From: Hymenopus coronatus
Taxonomy: Eukaryota > Arthropoda > Insecta > Mantodea > Hymenopodidae
Length of the DNA stretch: 64,000 nt
Reading direction: 5' to 3'
Assembly (NCBI GenBank): GCA_030762935.1
Contig: CM060897.1
Coordinates: 108,342,176-108,406,175 of the forward strand
The notes beneath the pieces are model-generated. The model saw only the letters and a list, made by a program, of their open reading frames with translations. It ran no database searches and was not told the origin of the DNA. The position numbers and the translations under genes are program-made. Below, piece after piece: positions 32,467-43,567 of the stretch (its first letter is position 1; every line of letters starts with the position of its first letter).

Positions 32467-32945
32467 GTAACCGAGCCAGGCGAATCGTCTGGCACTGGCA
32501 TTCGGGAGTCGTACGATCGCTTCCCGCGGCCGACCTATCTGACGTCTCGGGTGTTATCCCAGGTTACTAAGAGAATGATGGGGATAATTCTTCATTCCTC
32601 CGACTTTCCTGCCCTTCTATTTCATCCGTCTGGCCTTTATTTCAGGATTGTAAGTGTCGGCGAGGACTGCGGCGATGGCGCCCTCTTGTGGACATGATTA
32701 CGCTTTGGAACTCAACTCTCGGCGGCAGGATGGCGTTGGGGGTCGTCGGTATACTCAAGGACGCTTATTCAGACCTGAGGCGCCCTCGTCGTGCTCACCG
32801 CGTCGATATGAAGAACTGCTTGGGAGCTGTTAGAGACTTCCCGATGGCTCTATCGCAATATGGTTCCGGCTGCCCTCTGTAATTGCTCTCATCCCATCCT
32901 TTGCTCCCGAGGTCTGACGTACATAAAGCCTATCACTGGCTGAGA
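32466..32945 (+). mobile_element. SINE-like repeat S6, full copy
   Basis: The tRNA-like 5' part has gtaaccgagccaggcgaatcgtctgg (box A-like) and gtacgatcgcttcccgcggccgacc (box B-like). The GC-rich body includes ggattgtaagtgtcggcgaggactgc, ggcggcaggatggcgttgg and gaggtctgacgtac. The body matches 29233-29520. It is abutted by FA upstream and S8 downstream. Confidence 0.68.
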
Positions 32946-32970
32946 TACGGATACCCTCCGATACCGGCCG

Positions 32971-33065
32971 GTACCCATGGCCGCACTCGCTAAAGCGCCT
33001 CGCTTTTGGTGATTCGTGGATTCGAGTCCCGCCTTGGACATGGGTGTTTATATGTTTGTAAAATG

Positions 33066-33104
<39 letters not shown>
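32971..33104 (+). mobile_element. SINE S8, short, with microsatellite tail
   Basis: tRNA-like head with complementary ends (cccatgg at 32974-32980 and catggg at 33040-33045), box A-like ggccgcactcgctaaagcg and box B-like gtggattcgagtcccg. It is followed almost at once by tgtaaaatgattatatat and a long AT array. The short body suggests a minimal SINE; no second copy is seen here. Confidence 0.55.
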
Positions 33105-33121
<17 letters not shown>

Positions 33122-33139
33122 CGTGTGTGTGTGCGTGTA
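33070..33139. repeat. (AT)17 then (GT)n microsatellite
   Basis: A compound array: AT repeats at about 33070-33103, then GT/GC repeats to 33139. It grows from the S8 tail. Confidence 0.9.
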
Positions 33140-33458
33140 TTGGAAGAAAAAAGCAAAACGGTAATCAAACAGAAAACAAAATAAATGTTAGGAAAATGCA
33201 AAAACGAGGAAAAAAGGTATACAGCGCCGGAGTCCCGACCAGACTCCGGAACTGTATTTAAAAAAAAAATACACTATACTACGCTACACTACTTTCTAAA
33301 CATAGCAGAGAAATTACAAAATATTCCTAGAACCTATAGAAGAACACAGACGTTTGGAAATTGAGAATATAGATGATGTAGACATTCGTAAAACCACCAT
33401 GATGATAATTTACAATTTTAATTAGATAACTTTTCAGAGCTTTGTGATGATTCTTTGG
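33140..33458. other. Unassigned spacer
   Basis: A-rich with no recognised feature. It contains aggtatacagcgccggagtcccgaccagactccgg (33218-33252), whose ccggagtc and gactccgg form a short inverted repeat. Confidence 0.4.
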
Positions 33459-33645
33459 TAGTGTTTAACGCCCGCTTTTACTGCTGGCAGATGATGACAC
33501 TGGTGATACATGGAATTAAGATGGAGCCGATGGAATGCGATGGTTGGGGAAACGGAGAATCCGGAGAAAACCCGCCCTGCGCCGCTTTGTCCACCACAAA
33601 TTTCGCATGCGATCGCTTGGGATCGAACCAGGGCCTTATGCAGAT
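33459..33645 (-). mobile_element. SINE, S3-like, 5'-truncated
   Basis: The reverse complement of the variant at 17545-17716. It includes box B (gttcgatcccaagcgatcgc), gaaatttgtggtggacaaagcggcg, gtttccccaaccatcgcattcc, catgtatcaccagtgtcatcatc and a tail gcgggcgttaaacactac. The better-preserved 5' end shows box B but not box A. Confidence 0.74.
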
Positions 33646-34365
33646 ATTTAGAATATAACATTTATGAAGCTGTGAAAATACATTTCCCCCAAGTGCATAA
33701 AGCATAGACCTATTAAACCCGTAAGGGGTCTGACCTGAAGTGTGGTTTTTCATTTCTTTCGTGACACATGATTTGTGGCCCTCTTTAGGAGGAAAAACAG
33801 CCCTGTTTAAGCTTTATATGTTGATCGATTTTATGCATGCCGACAAGTAGATTCCTTTAATAAACCCCACTTAAAATTTCAGAGCGCTTGTAAGGCGTAG
33901 AACAATGCTGCAGACGGTGTAAGCTATTTTTGGACAACCCTCATTTTCTAATGGAGCAGGAGGGGTGGTCGGACATGTAGGGGAGCGGCTCGCCGCGCTG
34001 GGATCTTTTTATTTAGCAATCATACAGCCTTTGTGTTGGTGTATCACATGCTGCGGGGAGGAAGAAAAGCCTGGTAAATTGAGAGATTATTGTCCAATTA
34101 GATACTAGAGGGCATTGTTCAACTCAAAGGGTTGACAGACACCTCTCATAACTGTCGGTTAGAGTGCTCGTCTCCAAGAACTGCCACGGAGCTCATCTTT
34201 TAAAGTAAATAAATATTTTCCTGCAGCACTGCATCTGCTGACGATATTTTATCCTATCCTATAAACTTCGTGTATACATTTCATGTATCCTAGGAAACAA
34301 CAAAAATGAGTATTTCATTGTATATTATTTTAACTCCTTTGGCAGCTCCATTCTTTACATAATGA
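33646..34365. other. Unassigned spacer
   Basis: No gene recognised over 720 bp. A GC-rich patch lies at 33945-34000 (gcaggaggggtggtcgg...gcggctcgccgcgctggg). Confidence 0.4.
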
Positions 34366-34543
34366 GTCGCCCTCCATGGTGTAATAGTTACCACGCTAAC
34401 TTCATATAGCCGAGGTCGCGAACTCAAACCTGGATGGATTTTTTTGGGCGTCAAAATCCTTAGTGTCCTTCAGAAAGGAAGAACATCCGTTGGGTCCATG
34501 TCATAGAATTACAGCAAGTAAAAGAACACCAAGCGTGATAACG
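34366..34543 (+). mobile_element. SINE family S2, 3'-truncated
   Basis: Head gtcgccctccatggtgtaatagttacc (box A), cgcgaactcaaacctgg (diverged box B) and body to gtaaaagaacaccaagcgtgat. The downstream half of S2 is missing. Confidence 0.75.
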
Positions 34544-35504
34544 CTTCAAATATTTCAAATTCGTCACGTGATGTGAATCAGCAAGGATTCCTGAACATGT
34601 TTGAAGAGAAATATAAGTAATCCAACCCTAGCTACCGCCTACATGCATGATCATAATTCTTTTTCCACGTGACACAGGAGCTGGAAGGCACAAGAGCAAC
34701 TGCTGTCATTCTAACCTTTTCTTACATCATGAGTATCGTACAAGTTTCATCTAAATAAATTCAAGTACCCACATCTGTATGCCACAATCTCTGCTGCTTC
34801 CATAATCAAGCGCCCTTTATTTAACCCTAACTTCAACAACTGTCTAAACGAATCCCTTTTATAAGGATTCTTGACATTATTACTTTTAACATTAAAGCTA
34901 GATACGTCCCAAGGCATCCACATATTTAACAATTTACAATAAACACCACTTGAACCTATGAAGTTCACTACATGAATGAGAGAGAAAATAGCGAAAATGT
35001 TGCAACACTGTTTTACTCCACGTGTAGTTTGAGACGGTAATTATTGACGTCACTACTTAATAATTGTCTTGATATCAAAGATCTATAGACAATCCCCAAT
35101 ACTTTAATTATTTTAATTAACTACAATGTTATTTTATTTTCTTGTATTTATTTTATAAATTGCTACATTAGCTATGTTAACTTGTTCCAAGGCAAAGCAG
35201 TAAGATACAACAAAAGGCATCCTCCTATCTATGAAGAAACCTTGAGAATTCGTAGGATTTCTTTATTTTATTTGCGTGTATCAGAGGTACAAGTGCGAAC
35301 TCAGGAAAAGTCCCAAATATTCTCCAAGCAGGGTAATTTTCTTTGTATTTCTTTGTCGCATGACCTCAAATCAAAATAACTACGTGATATGGTGACGCCG
35401 AGTTTAACTTTCGGCGGTAAATGAGAGCTAACCAGCAAATAAGGAGGACATCTTGTCTCCTGGCCTATTTAAAGAGCCACAAATCTAGAATATGTACAGT
35501 TTGT
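34544..35504. other. Repeat-poor interval, no gene recognised
   Basis: This begins the longest repeat-poor stretch of the window. Only short frames occur: a 73-codon reverse frame at 34747-34968 and a 65-codon + frame at 35182-35379. Neither has a domain I recognise. If a host gene is present it is not evident here. Confidence 0.45.
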
Positions 35505-35690
35505 CCTGTCATTCCGACACTAATCCACGCTACTCAGCGTAAAAATTTCACGCGCAAACTACAAAGTGCGAGATATGTGTATTGTAAACTCATACAATTC
35601 TTCCTGTCATTCCGAGTAATCCACGCTACTCAGCGGAAATTTCGCGCTTAAATTACAAAGTGCGAGACAAGTATAGTATACAAGTGTTAA
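35505..35690. repeat. Imperfect tandem duplication, about 98-bp unit
   Basis: Two direct units share cctgtcattccga..taatccacgctactcagcg.aaa.tttc.cgc..aaa.tacaaagtgcgaga (35505-35602 and 35603-35690). They lie about 0.5 kb upstream of the promoter-like site at 36187-36253. Confidence 0.8.
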
Positions 35691-35930
35691 AATGTAACAA
35701 GTGTAATACAAAAATGAAACCAGTAATACTTTTCTTAATGTACTAGTAGTGTTCCTCCGAGTTTACAAGTGTTAAGAGAAACATTTCTAATAATTGTTTG
35801 TCAAGATACTTCACCGCGAATACTTGATTCCACGCAGAATAAGCATCCTGTATCCTTACCAGTGCTCTTTCCTGTTTCCACCCTTCAATTGCTCTACCGA
35901 ACATCGAACACAGAGACAGCTACGCCGAGG

Positions 35931-35952
35931 CAGAGAGAGAGAGAGAGAGAGA
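35931..35952. repeat. (GA)10 microsatellite
   Basis: agagagagagagagagagag at about 35932-35952. GA arrays are bound by GAGA factor in insects, but length alone does not show function. Confidence 0.85.
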
Positions 35953-36186
35953 TTCTACTTCCACAAAACAGGTACGTGAATACTGAACTGGTCCTGCATC
36001 GAGTATGGAGTATCTTAATTCCATACTTTCGATTATCACTTGACTGACACGTCCAAGAAAGTATATAGAGAGTGTCACATTCACACATGCCATGAATAAA
36101 CACAAATTAGGCGATAACAAAGTGGACAGAACAATCATACACGACACGACGCGACAAGTTAACGTCATTTGTGATTTCTACGCATT

Positions 36187-36253
36187 CATTGGCTGAAGTG
36201 ACCCGCTCATTGGTGCACTATAAAACGTCATCGACTTGAGAGAATAATCAGTG
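36187..36253 (+). promoter_or_regulatory. Candidate Pol II core promoter (CCAAT, TATA, Inr)
   Basis: Two inverted CCAAT boxes (attgg at 36188 and 36209) precede TATAAAA at 36219-36225 and the arthropod initiator TCAGTG at 36248-36253. If the A at 36250 is +1, the TATA box starts at -31, the canonical spacing. It lies in the repeat-poorest part of the window. Downstream ATGs (36288, 36431) open only very short frames, so a coding exon would need splicing. A retroelement or non-coding RNA promoter is equally possible. Confidence 0.5.
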
Positions 36254-36907
36254 GGTTATCTGAGAGGTTTCTTTTAACATAACGCGCATGTTAACCTTTT
36301 CACCAGCATGATAATAACTTATAGTTGTTGTTTAATAATACGCCTAATATTGTAATACTAAAGAAACAGTTATATAAATTACATTTCTATAATATACTGT
36401 CATTCTCGGGACAAAGTTAAGTCTCGAGGTGAATGCTATTGTTTGTCATGCAGAGTAGCTTCTGATATTTAGACTTCTATCTCGCATACCTCACATGCCC
36501 AAAACTTATAAACAATGTTTTTAACATTCGGTGTATCATCACGAAGCACTTCTATTTATCTGTAGAAGTGAAACACAACCGAAACATTTCATAAGAAATG
36601 GCAAGAGACAAATAATCGCGCATTGTTTCGCTATACTTACGAAAGAAAAACAGCAAAGCATAACGATTATGGTACCGCACGATATTAACTCAACTTTAAG
36701 TTGCTGGTAATGTCTTACTCTGCTTATTATTAGTGCTGTAGTTAGTGATGCTATAGCTAGTGATGAGTTGAGTACGCCCCCCCATTTTTATTTACGCCAA
36801 TATCTAGTCTGAGATGCAAGAACATAGAAGAATGAATTACGATAGCAAAGAGTTTTTATTTAAATAACCAAGCAAGCTACAATATTGAAACAAGGCACAC
36901 AAAAAAA
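36254..36907. other. Repeat-poor sequence downstream of the promoter-like site
   Basis: AT-rich, without an open frame of note. A possible splice donor is ctcgag|gtgaat near 36428. No product can be supported. Confidence 0.35.
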
Positions 36908-37496
36908 TCTGATATGTTCCATTCACATGACTTTCTCTACATCTCTACAACAAATTGTTAAAAAGATTATTCTTCTACTTGCTTCATGCATATCGAGAAA
37001 AAATTGGCAAAAATGGCTTATTACTTGCTTCCTTGTAAGTAGAAAGGAAATAAAGGATTACTAAAGCGATAGGCAAATCTTTTAAAAGATGTGATTGAAG
37101 ACCTTTTGGTTGTATGGGCAGGAGTTGACAAATTTCCATATGAGAATATGAGACACTAGAAGTATCTTAAAACTGAAACAATAACAAGGGATATCTCGAA
37201 AACGGTCAACTCCTTGAAAAGTGTGTTTGTGTTTTAAGGAGATTACATATTTTGCATAGTAAGTTTTTGTCTTACCTCTTTCTCTTATGATTTACCAGTT
37301 ATGCAAAATTCATCAGAAATATAGATGTCTTCAGGGGCTATTCCCAGAAAATTCAATTTTATTTGTCATGTAAACCTCTTTAATTTATGACATTTCAATC
37401 AAAACCGTTAGAGCCATTTTTGAGAAAATCAAATTTTTTTCCATATAAAGAGTAGTTGGGGGTGGGGGATTTTCTTGAAAATCTTCATGTCGTGTA

Positions 37497-37535
<39 letters not shown>

Positions 37536-37612
37536 TTTTCTAAAAATGCTTTCGAATTTTTGGGTGCAATATAATACGTTCTCTATACACATGATACGCG
37601 CAGAGAAAGTAA
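36908..37612 (+). repeat. FA repeat with central deletion
   Basis: Head (tctgatatgttccattcacatgactttctcta) and tail (cgttctctatacacatgatacgcgcagagaaag). The dyad and part of the 'ggggaccctaaaacatg' region are deleted around an expanded CA array, so the copy is only 0.7 kb. Confidence 0.88.
37500..37534. repeat. (CA)17 microsatellite inside FA
   Basis: A perfect CA array at the family's microsatellite position. Confidence 0.93.
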
Positions 37613-38062
37613 TACACTGTTATTATGTTTTATAACCGGTATACATTTCAACAAGATAAACTTTCATATTGTGGTGTTTACAACTTTCACATAAATGCAC
37701 TACCTTTTATTTTATTGAGTCTGTTTCTTCAGGGAAGTAAATCACATTGATTAGCAATACATATTTGTGGAATTTTATCACAGACTGTGCAGCATCAATG
37801 CCAAGCAAGTATGCAAATACTTCTGCTGTAAAACGCAGCCACACTTCTTGGAAGTACGGCGTCGACTCTCCGGGAGATCTTTACAGCACCATAAGTTATT
37901 TCTATCTCAGCTCATTGCCCATGAACGCGCAGGAATACCAACCGCCTACTATCCCTTATATTACCCAACGGGATGCCTCAGGCCGTAACGTCTTACAGCA
38001 CGCATGCTACTATCCGCCACTGAACCACGGGTTTTTTGCAAATGCTGGGGTGTTTCATTTTT
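37613..38062. other. Unassigned region with overlapping open frames
   Basis: Two overlapping + frames (37747-38097 and 37767-37988) cover a moderately GC-rich patch. Neither has a recognisable domain, and the longer one runs into the following FA tail, so a real CDS is unlikely. Confidence 0.35.
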
Positions 38063-38898
38063 ACTTTCTCTTCACGTACTATGTACATAGTGTATAGAGA
38101 AGGTATTGTATTGCACTCAAAAATTCGATACCGAGATTTCACCGTAAATATATGTTTTGAGAACCCCTGAAACCAAAAAAAGTATTTTTACAAAAATGTC
38201 CGTGTGTGTGTGTGTCTATGGGCAGCATATATCAAAAATGAAAAGACCGTTAAAAACTAAATTTGGTATTTAAGTTAGGTATCTTCCAAGGATGCGACAC
38301 GAAGATTTTCAAGAAAATCCCCCCCACCACAAACTACCCTTTATATGTAAACCATTTCGAAAATTTTGATTTTCTTAAAAATGGCTAAAACTATTTTGAT
38401 TAAAATCTCGTATATTTAAGATATTTACTTGTCAAATAAAATGTATATCTTGATTTTCTGGGAATAGCCACTGAAGACTACTTTATTCTGGATGAATTTT
38501 AAGGATTTTTGCATAACTGCTAAACCGTAAGAGGTGGACAAAAAATGTGGAGCACATTAAAACACACAATTTATGTTATATACATTGTTTTCGTGGAGAT
38601 GATCGTTTTTAAGGTATTCCTTATTTTTAGTATCAGCTTTGAAACACATACTTTTCTCATACAGGAATGTGTCAACTCCTGTCCATACAGACAAAGGAAT
38701 TTCAGTTACATAGCAACCAGCTTTTGACTATTACTTTAACCTATGACTCGCTTATTTCGCTTCTACTTAAGGAAGCAAGTAATAAGACTATTTTTGCAAA
38801 TGTTTTCTCAATTAACATTAACAAAATAGAAGCCTAAGCTTTTTAACAATAATTTGTAACAGAGATGTAGAGAAAGTCTTGTGAATGGAACTCATAAG
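38063..38898 (-). repeat. FA repeat, full length
   Basis: Tail hairpin (actttctcttcacgtactatgtacatagtgtatagagaagg) and head (gtagagaaagtcttgtgaatggaactcataag). GT array at 38201-38215. Close to consensus over its whole length; one of the youngest-looking copies. Confidence 0.92.
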
Positions 38899-39381
38899 AT
38901 TTTTTACCACGGCATTCCTGTCCCTCACTTCATTGAAATCTGTTCAGGGATGAAGATCCAGGCGACAGTGCTCGGCGGGTTGCAGCTAGGCTTTGTTAAA
39001 GATTATTCTTTGGCGCAGTTGCGACACCATTCTGCTGGAATCCGCTTTCGGTTTTCGATCTGGGACATCATCCTTCCTTGAGCCCATCGTCATCTGTATC
39101 TGGTACCCCTTTGGTTATCCCTCCATTCCTCCCTCACAGGTCAAAAAGCCGGTCAAAAAGCCACATTGTCCAGCGTGCGGCGCTCTGTTCAATGATAGAG
39201 GACCCCTTCTATAATAATCAGTCAATAGTTTGAGTTTTTAATGAAAATTAAGAATGTTTTGTATGCATTTGACAATTTTGAAACTATAGGCTTATTTTTT
39301 TGCAAACCTTCTGATTCCCCCCCCCCCACCTCCTCACATTTTCAAGAATAATGTTTTAGCGATAGATGATAAGTGTCTGTT
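38899..39381. other. Unassigned spacer, partly GC-rich
   Basis: About 38940-39215 is GC-richer, includes gtcaaaaagccg/gtcaaaaagccac in tandem (39140-39165), and has short + frames with no recognised domain. It could be another SINE-like unit; no second copy is seen. Confidence 0.4.
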
Positions 39382-40094
39382 ACTTTCTCTACATACATAG
39401 TGTATAGAGAAGCTAATTGTTTTGCAGGCAAAAATTCGATACCAAAATTTCACCAGAAGTATATGTTTGGAGTCCCTCTGAATAAAAAAGAAATGGAAAC
39501 ATGTCCGTGTATGTGTGTGAGCAGCACAGATAAAGAACGAAAAGTCCTTAAATACCAAAATTTGTATTTAAATTCAATATCTTACAAGGACGCGACACGA
39601 AGATTTTCAAGAAAATCCCCCCCACCCTCAACTACACTTTATATGGAAAAAAATTCGAAAATTTTGATTTTATCAAAAGTAGCTCTGACGATTTTAATTA
39701 AAATATCGTATATTAAAGGTATTTTCATGACAAATAAAATGTATACCTTGAATTTTCTGGCCATAGCCTTTTAAGACCTCTTTATTCAGTACACAGAAAC
39801 TGTAGATCTCGTTAAAACAATTTTTTTTTTTTGAGCTGACTGTTTCTGAGATATTCCTTGTTATTTAAAATATTTATACTTTTCTAATAGGAGAATTTGT
39901 CAACTCCTGACAATGCAGATAAAGGATCTTCAATCACATAGCAACCAGCTTTTAAAATAATTGACTATCGCTTTAGTTTATGGTATTCCTTTATTTCCCT
40001 TCTACTTAGAAGGAAAAAAGTAAAAAGAAAATTTCTGCTAGTTTTATCTCGATTACCAAGATGTAAAGAAAGCCATGTGAATGGAACACACACG
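39382..40094 (-). repeat. FA repeat, full length
   Basis: Shortened tail hairpin (actttctctacatacatagtgtatagagaag) and head (aagaaagccatgtgaatggaacacac). Small deletions remove the 'gatgaattttgcggaattttgcat' block near 39785. Confidence 0.88.
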
Positions 40095-40227
40095 ATTTTT
40101 TGTGTCGTATTTACCTTACAAAATGGATCCTTTTATTATCAGGAAGAAATTGAACGATGATATTCTCCATTTGCGGGACTAAACAATAAACATTAAATGT
40201 CTCGTAACGTTTCTGCACCCATTCAAT

Positions 40228-40400
40228 AGATCGCGATTTCCAATCTCATTCAGGATGAGTTACTCGGATAAAGGTTTTCTTTCCTTTATCCTGAGAAGAC
40301 ATGTTGAGTAACTATGAGCTCCATGGACCCCGAGATCATTTCAGCATCATTTCACCGATCATTCAAGGTCCAATATGATCAACAGGTTAAAGGAATTAAG
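40228..40400 (+). mobile_element. SINE family S1, 5'-truncated
   Basis: It starts near box B (gcgatttccaatctcattcaggatgag) and contains cctttatcctgagaagac, catggaccccgagatcatttcagcatcatttcaccg and aggttaaaggaattaag. Box A is missing. Confidence 0.75.
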
Positions 40401-41166
40401 CTACAACATAAAAAGCTTCGACCTTAACAAGAGGCTAACAATTTGAGGTATGTCACAGACATCTTTATCTTTCACAGATCTGGAACGCATAAACACAGAA
40501 AGATGTTCGTTTATCATTTATGTAATGTATATAGAAGGGAAGATTTTACTCTTCTCGTGAGTATTTTTTTTACATAAATAGTTTGTATGTACCTATTTAA
40601 AATACTAGGATTTTATACTGCACATTGCTTCTTAATTCACAAGTGTTTTATTATATGTTTCCTTCTCTAATACTTGCGTTTAGAGTTCAAAATGTAATAA
40701 ATATTAGTATCAGTACAGTATTATATATTATGCCTCTTTCTTCTACCAAATTTCTGCACAGGCAGGAGTTTTAATTTTAAAGCTTAAGTTTTAATACATT
40801 TCTGCGGAGAACCCCCAAACTATACTGTGATCCCCCTCCTTAAAGAAATCCTGGATCCATCCTTGCTCGTTTTTAAAAATATTTAATTTTAAAGATCAGA
40901 AACACCTTATTTATTTTAATATTCGGAATAAGCTTTAGTGGTTATGTTTTAGTTCACGCCATAGGAAATGTTCTCTGCTTTTGAGCGTAATTAGAAGCAC
41001 TTATACAACATTAAGGCGGAATTTCAAAACAAATGAGTGTAGCACAGGGCCGTTTCCTTCACACAGCGCCAACTGTGCGTCATTAGTAGCATTGTTATAA
41101 AATTAGAAACCAGCTTGACAGTTGAACTCTAACCTGTCGGTGTGGCAGAAAACGCTTAGGTATTTT
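40401..41166. other. Unassigned spacer
   Basis: No gene recognised over 766 bp. About 40760-40870 (ctgcggagaacccccaaac...gtgatccccctccttaaagaaatcctggatcc) looks like a decayed repeat terminus. Confidence 0.4.
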
Positions 41167-41945
41167 TACTTACGTTACTTTGAACATAGTACTTAGGTAC
41201 AGAAGGTGTTGCATTCGATACCATGATTTCACTGGAAATACGCGTTTTAAGATCCCTGTAAACATATAAAGCATTTTTAGAGAAAGGTCCGTGTGTGTAT
41301 GTGTGTCTGTGTGTCTGTGAGCACGATAACTCAAAAACGAAACGTCTTTTAATACCAAACTTGCTATTTAAGTTTAGTTTCTTCCAAGAATGCGATACGA
41401 AAACTACGTATCAAGAAAATCCCCCCCAACCCTAACTAATTTAAAAAAAACTTTGTTTTTCTCAAAAATGGCTCAATAACCTCTGAAGACCTCTTCTTCC
41501 TATATGGTTTTTGCAATAACTGATAAACCGTATGCGATGAATAAAAAATTAATCCACAGAAAGTACAGATCTTGTTAAGTACACAATTTGCCATATAATT
41601 TTCTTTTTAACTCATTTTTTTAGTTATCTCTTGTTATTGGTTACACTTTTAAAGTACTTAAACGTTTCTCCAACGGATGTCGCTATTCGTTTTGTATCTG
41701 TTTTGTTTTACTCCTGGCCATGCAATTTGAACATTTTTTCATTTGTATCACATAGCGACCAGTTTTTAAAGGATTTGACTAAAGCTTTAGTTGTGTGCTC
41801 TCTTATTTTCCTTTTAATTTTAAGGAATTAAATAGCAACAGTATTTCTACTAATGGTTTTGTTGATTAGCATGAAGTAGATATGTGGAATAACACGCTTT
41901 TGTTTGTTACATAATTGGTAGAGAAAACATGTGAATGCACATCAG
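41167..41945 (-). repeat. FA repeat with degraded tail
   Basis: The tail hairpin is eroded (acttacgttactttgaacatagtacttaggtacagaagg), but the head is present (gtagagaaaacatgtgaatgcacatcag). GT tract at 41292-41317. The 'gattaaaataccgtatatt' block is deleted. Confidence 0.83.
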
Positions 41946-42178
41946 ATTTTTTTAACTGATCTCTCTTCCAGTGGGGCCAAACACGTATGACAAATAATAT
42001 ATTGCCCCGAAAATCCTCATTCGCTCTTTGAAAAGTGGTCTAGGTCGGTAAGAAACCCTTCAAGTCCTTAGGAACGTAGTTGGGTTCTCCGATACTTTTG
42101 TGGTTCTCGAAAGTCACCAACTTACGTCCAAAAAGATCCAACTGATGATTTAAGCAGTTCATTGCAGACTACGTTTTT
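41946..42178. other. Short spacer
   Basis: No recognised feature. Confidence 0.4.
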
Positions 42179-42893
42179 TATTTCTCTAAAGCACTATGTA
42201 CATAATAGAGAAGGTATTGTATTCCTTCCAAAAATTCGATGTCGAAATTTCACCAAAAATATGTTTTAAGATACCCCGAATCCAAAAATACAGTATTATA
42301 TGAAAGGTCTGCGCATGCATGTGTGTGTTCGTGTGTCTGTGAACATGATTAGAAAGTGAAAAGTGAGTTTAATAAATAACTTGATATTTAAGTTCAGATT
42401 TTTCAAAGGATACTACACGAAGCTTTTCAAGAAAATTCCTCCACCTCAAACTATCCTTCAGATGGAAAAATTTTCGAAATTTTTTCACTTTCTCAAAAAT
42501 GACTAACACTTCTCATTGAAATACGGTATATCACAGATAGTTACATGACGAATAAAATGTATATCTTAAATTTTGCTTGTATAGCATCAATACAAAAGAT
42601 GTAGAGCTCGTTAAAACACATTTTGTCACACGTACATATGTATATATTTTAGGGCTAATGATATCCGAGATATTCTCTGTTATTTAAAATACTTAAAATT
42701 TTCTCACACAGTTCTTATTCGTAACATATATCTTTTGTTTTACTCCTGACCATGAAAAGAGATCAGAACCCCAATGAACATCGCATAGCGGCTGCTTTTA
42801 AAAGATTTGAAAATCGCTTTAGCCTAGTGTGCACCCTTTTTTCGCTTCTAATTACAAGAAAGCAAGTAATATAATCATTTTCGCTAACTTTTA
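42179..42893 (-). repeat. FA repeat, head-truncated
   Basis: The tail (tttctctaaagcactatgtacataatagagaagg) through to 'gctaacttttatttatta', where it abuts the open frame at 42895. The head is missing. The GT tract (42319-42340) is imperfect. Confidence 0.84.
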
Positions 42894-42894
42894 T

Positions 42895-43038
42895 TTATTA
42901 TATTGCTTCACTTCTGTGACAAATTCTGTAATGTGCTCCCATTCAATTCCAGAGGAAAATATTGTCATCATTAGTGCAGGGTAGATCCGTCTCCTTAACT
43001 TGTCCCAGATCTTTTCGCTGACTCCGCCCATGTCTTTC
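42895..43038 (-). CDS. Possible coding fragment, unidentified (low confidence)
   Basis: The reverse strand reads MKDMGGVSEKIWDKLRRRIY then PALMMTIFSSGIEWEHITEF and VTEVKQYNK before a stop codon. The composition looks protein-like, with no low-complexity bias, unlike shadow frames nearby. There is an AG (aaaacag) directly before the ATG that could be a splice acceptor, and an in-frame stop a few codons upstream. I do not recognise the family. It could be a terminal exon or a retroelement remnant. Confidence 0.3.
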
Positions 43039-43567
43039 ATCTGTTTTCTATGATCTTAAAAGAGTATTGGACAGGCCAGTTACCGAAAGGGAAGGGGTTG
43101 AATATGAAACGTAGCTTGCGTACTGAGTTGCGAACTGGTGATACCAAAACCTTCTGGTTGGATAACACCATCTCACTGTTACAAATGGAGATTAATGTTT
43201 TCTCTGCGCTGCATAATGACGTTCTTCTGCCAAGGTATTGCACGCACGCGGTGGACTAAATTAATACACTGCTTATACAAGTCAACCTGTTCCGAGGGAG
43301 TGTCAAGCGGGGCTGAGGATTGAAGGAGTGGATTGCCCAATCGGTTTTGTATTTTCTTACTCGCGAGGTATGTTGTACCAGGATGGCACTAAACGTGGAA
43401 AGATCCGAGTCCCCGTCAAACGTTCAATTTTCAGCAGCAAAATCACAGCGCCAGTAGTATTTTGAATGTCTATGGCTGTACCTACTATCTATTGAGCTGA
43501 TATATCACACACAAGGCTTCATGCCCGCATTTGTGGTGTGGGTGCAATGAATTTGTTTCACTTTAGA
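43039..43567. other. Unassigned, moderately GC-rich
   Basis: Overlapping frames of 60-70 codons occur on both strands at 43037-43323. No motif is recognised; they may belong with the fragment at 42895-43038. Confidence 0.35.

Noticed and set aside
37747..38097. 116-codon + frame
   Set aside because: It ends inside the tail of the FA copy at 38063, overlaps another frame and has no recognisable motif.
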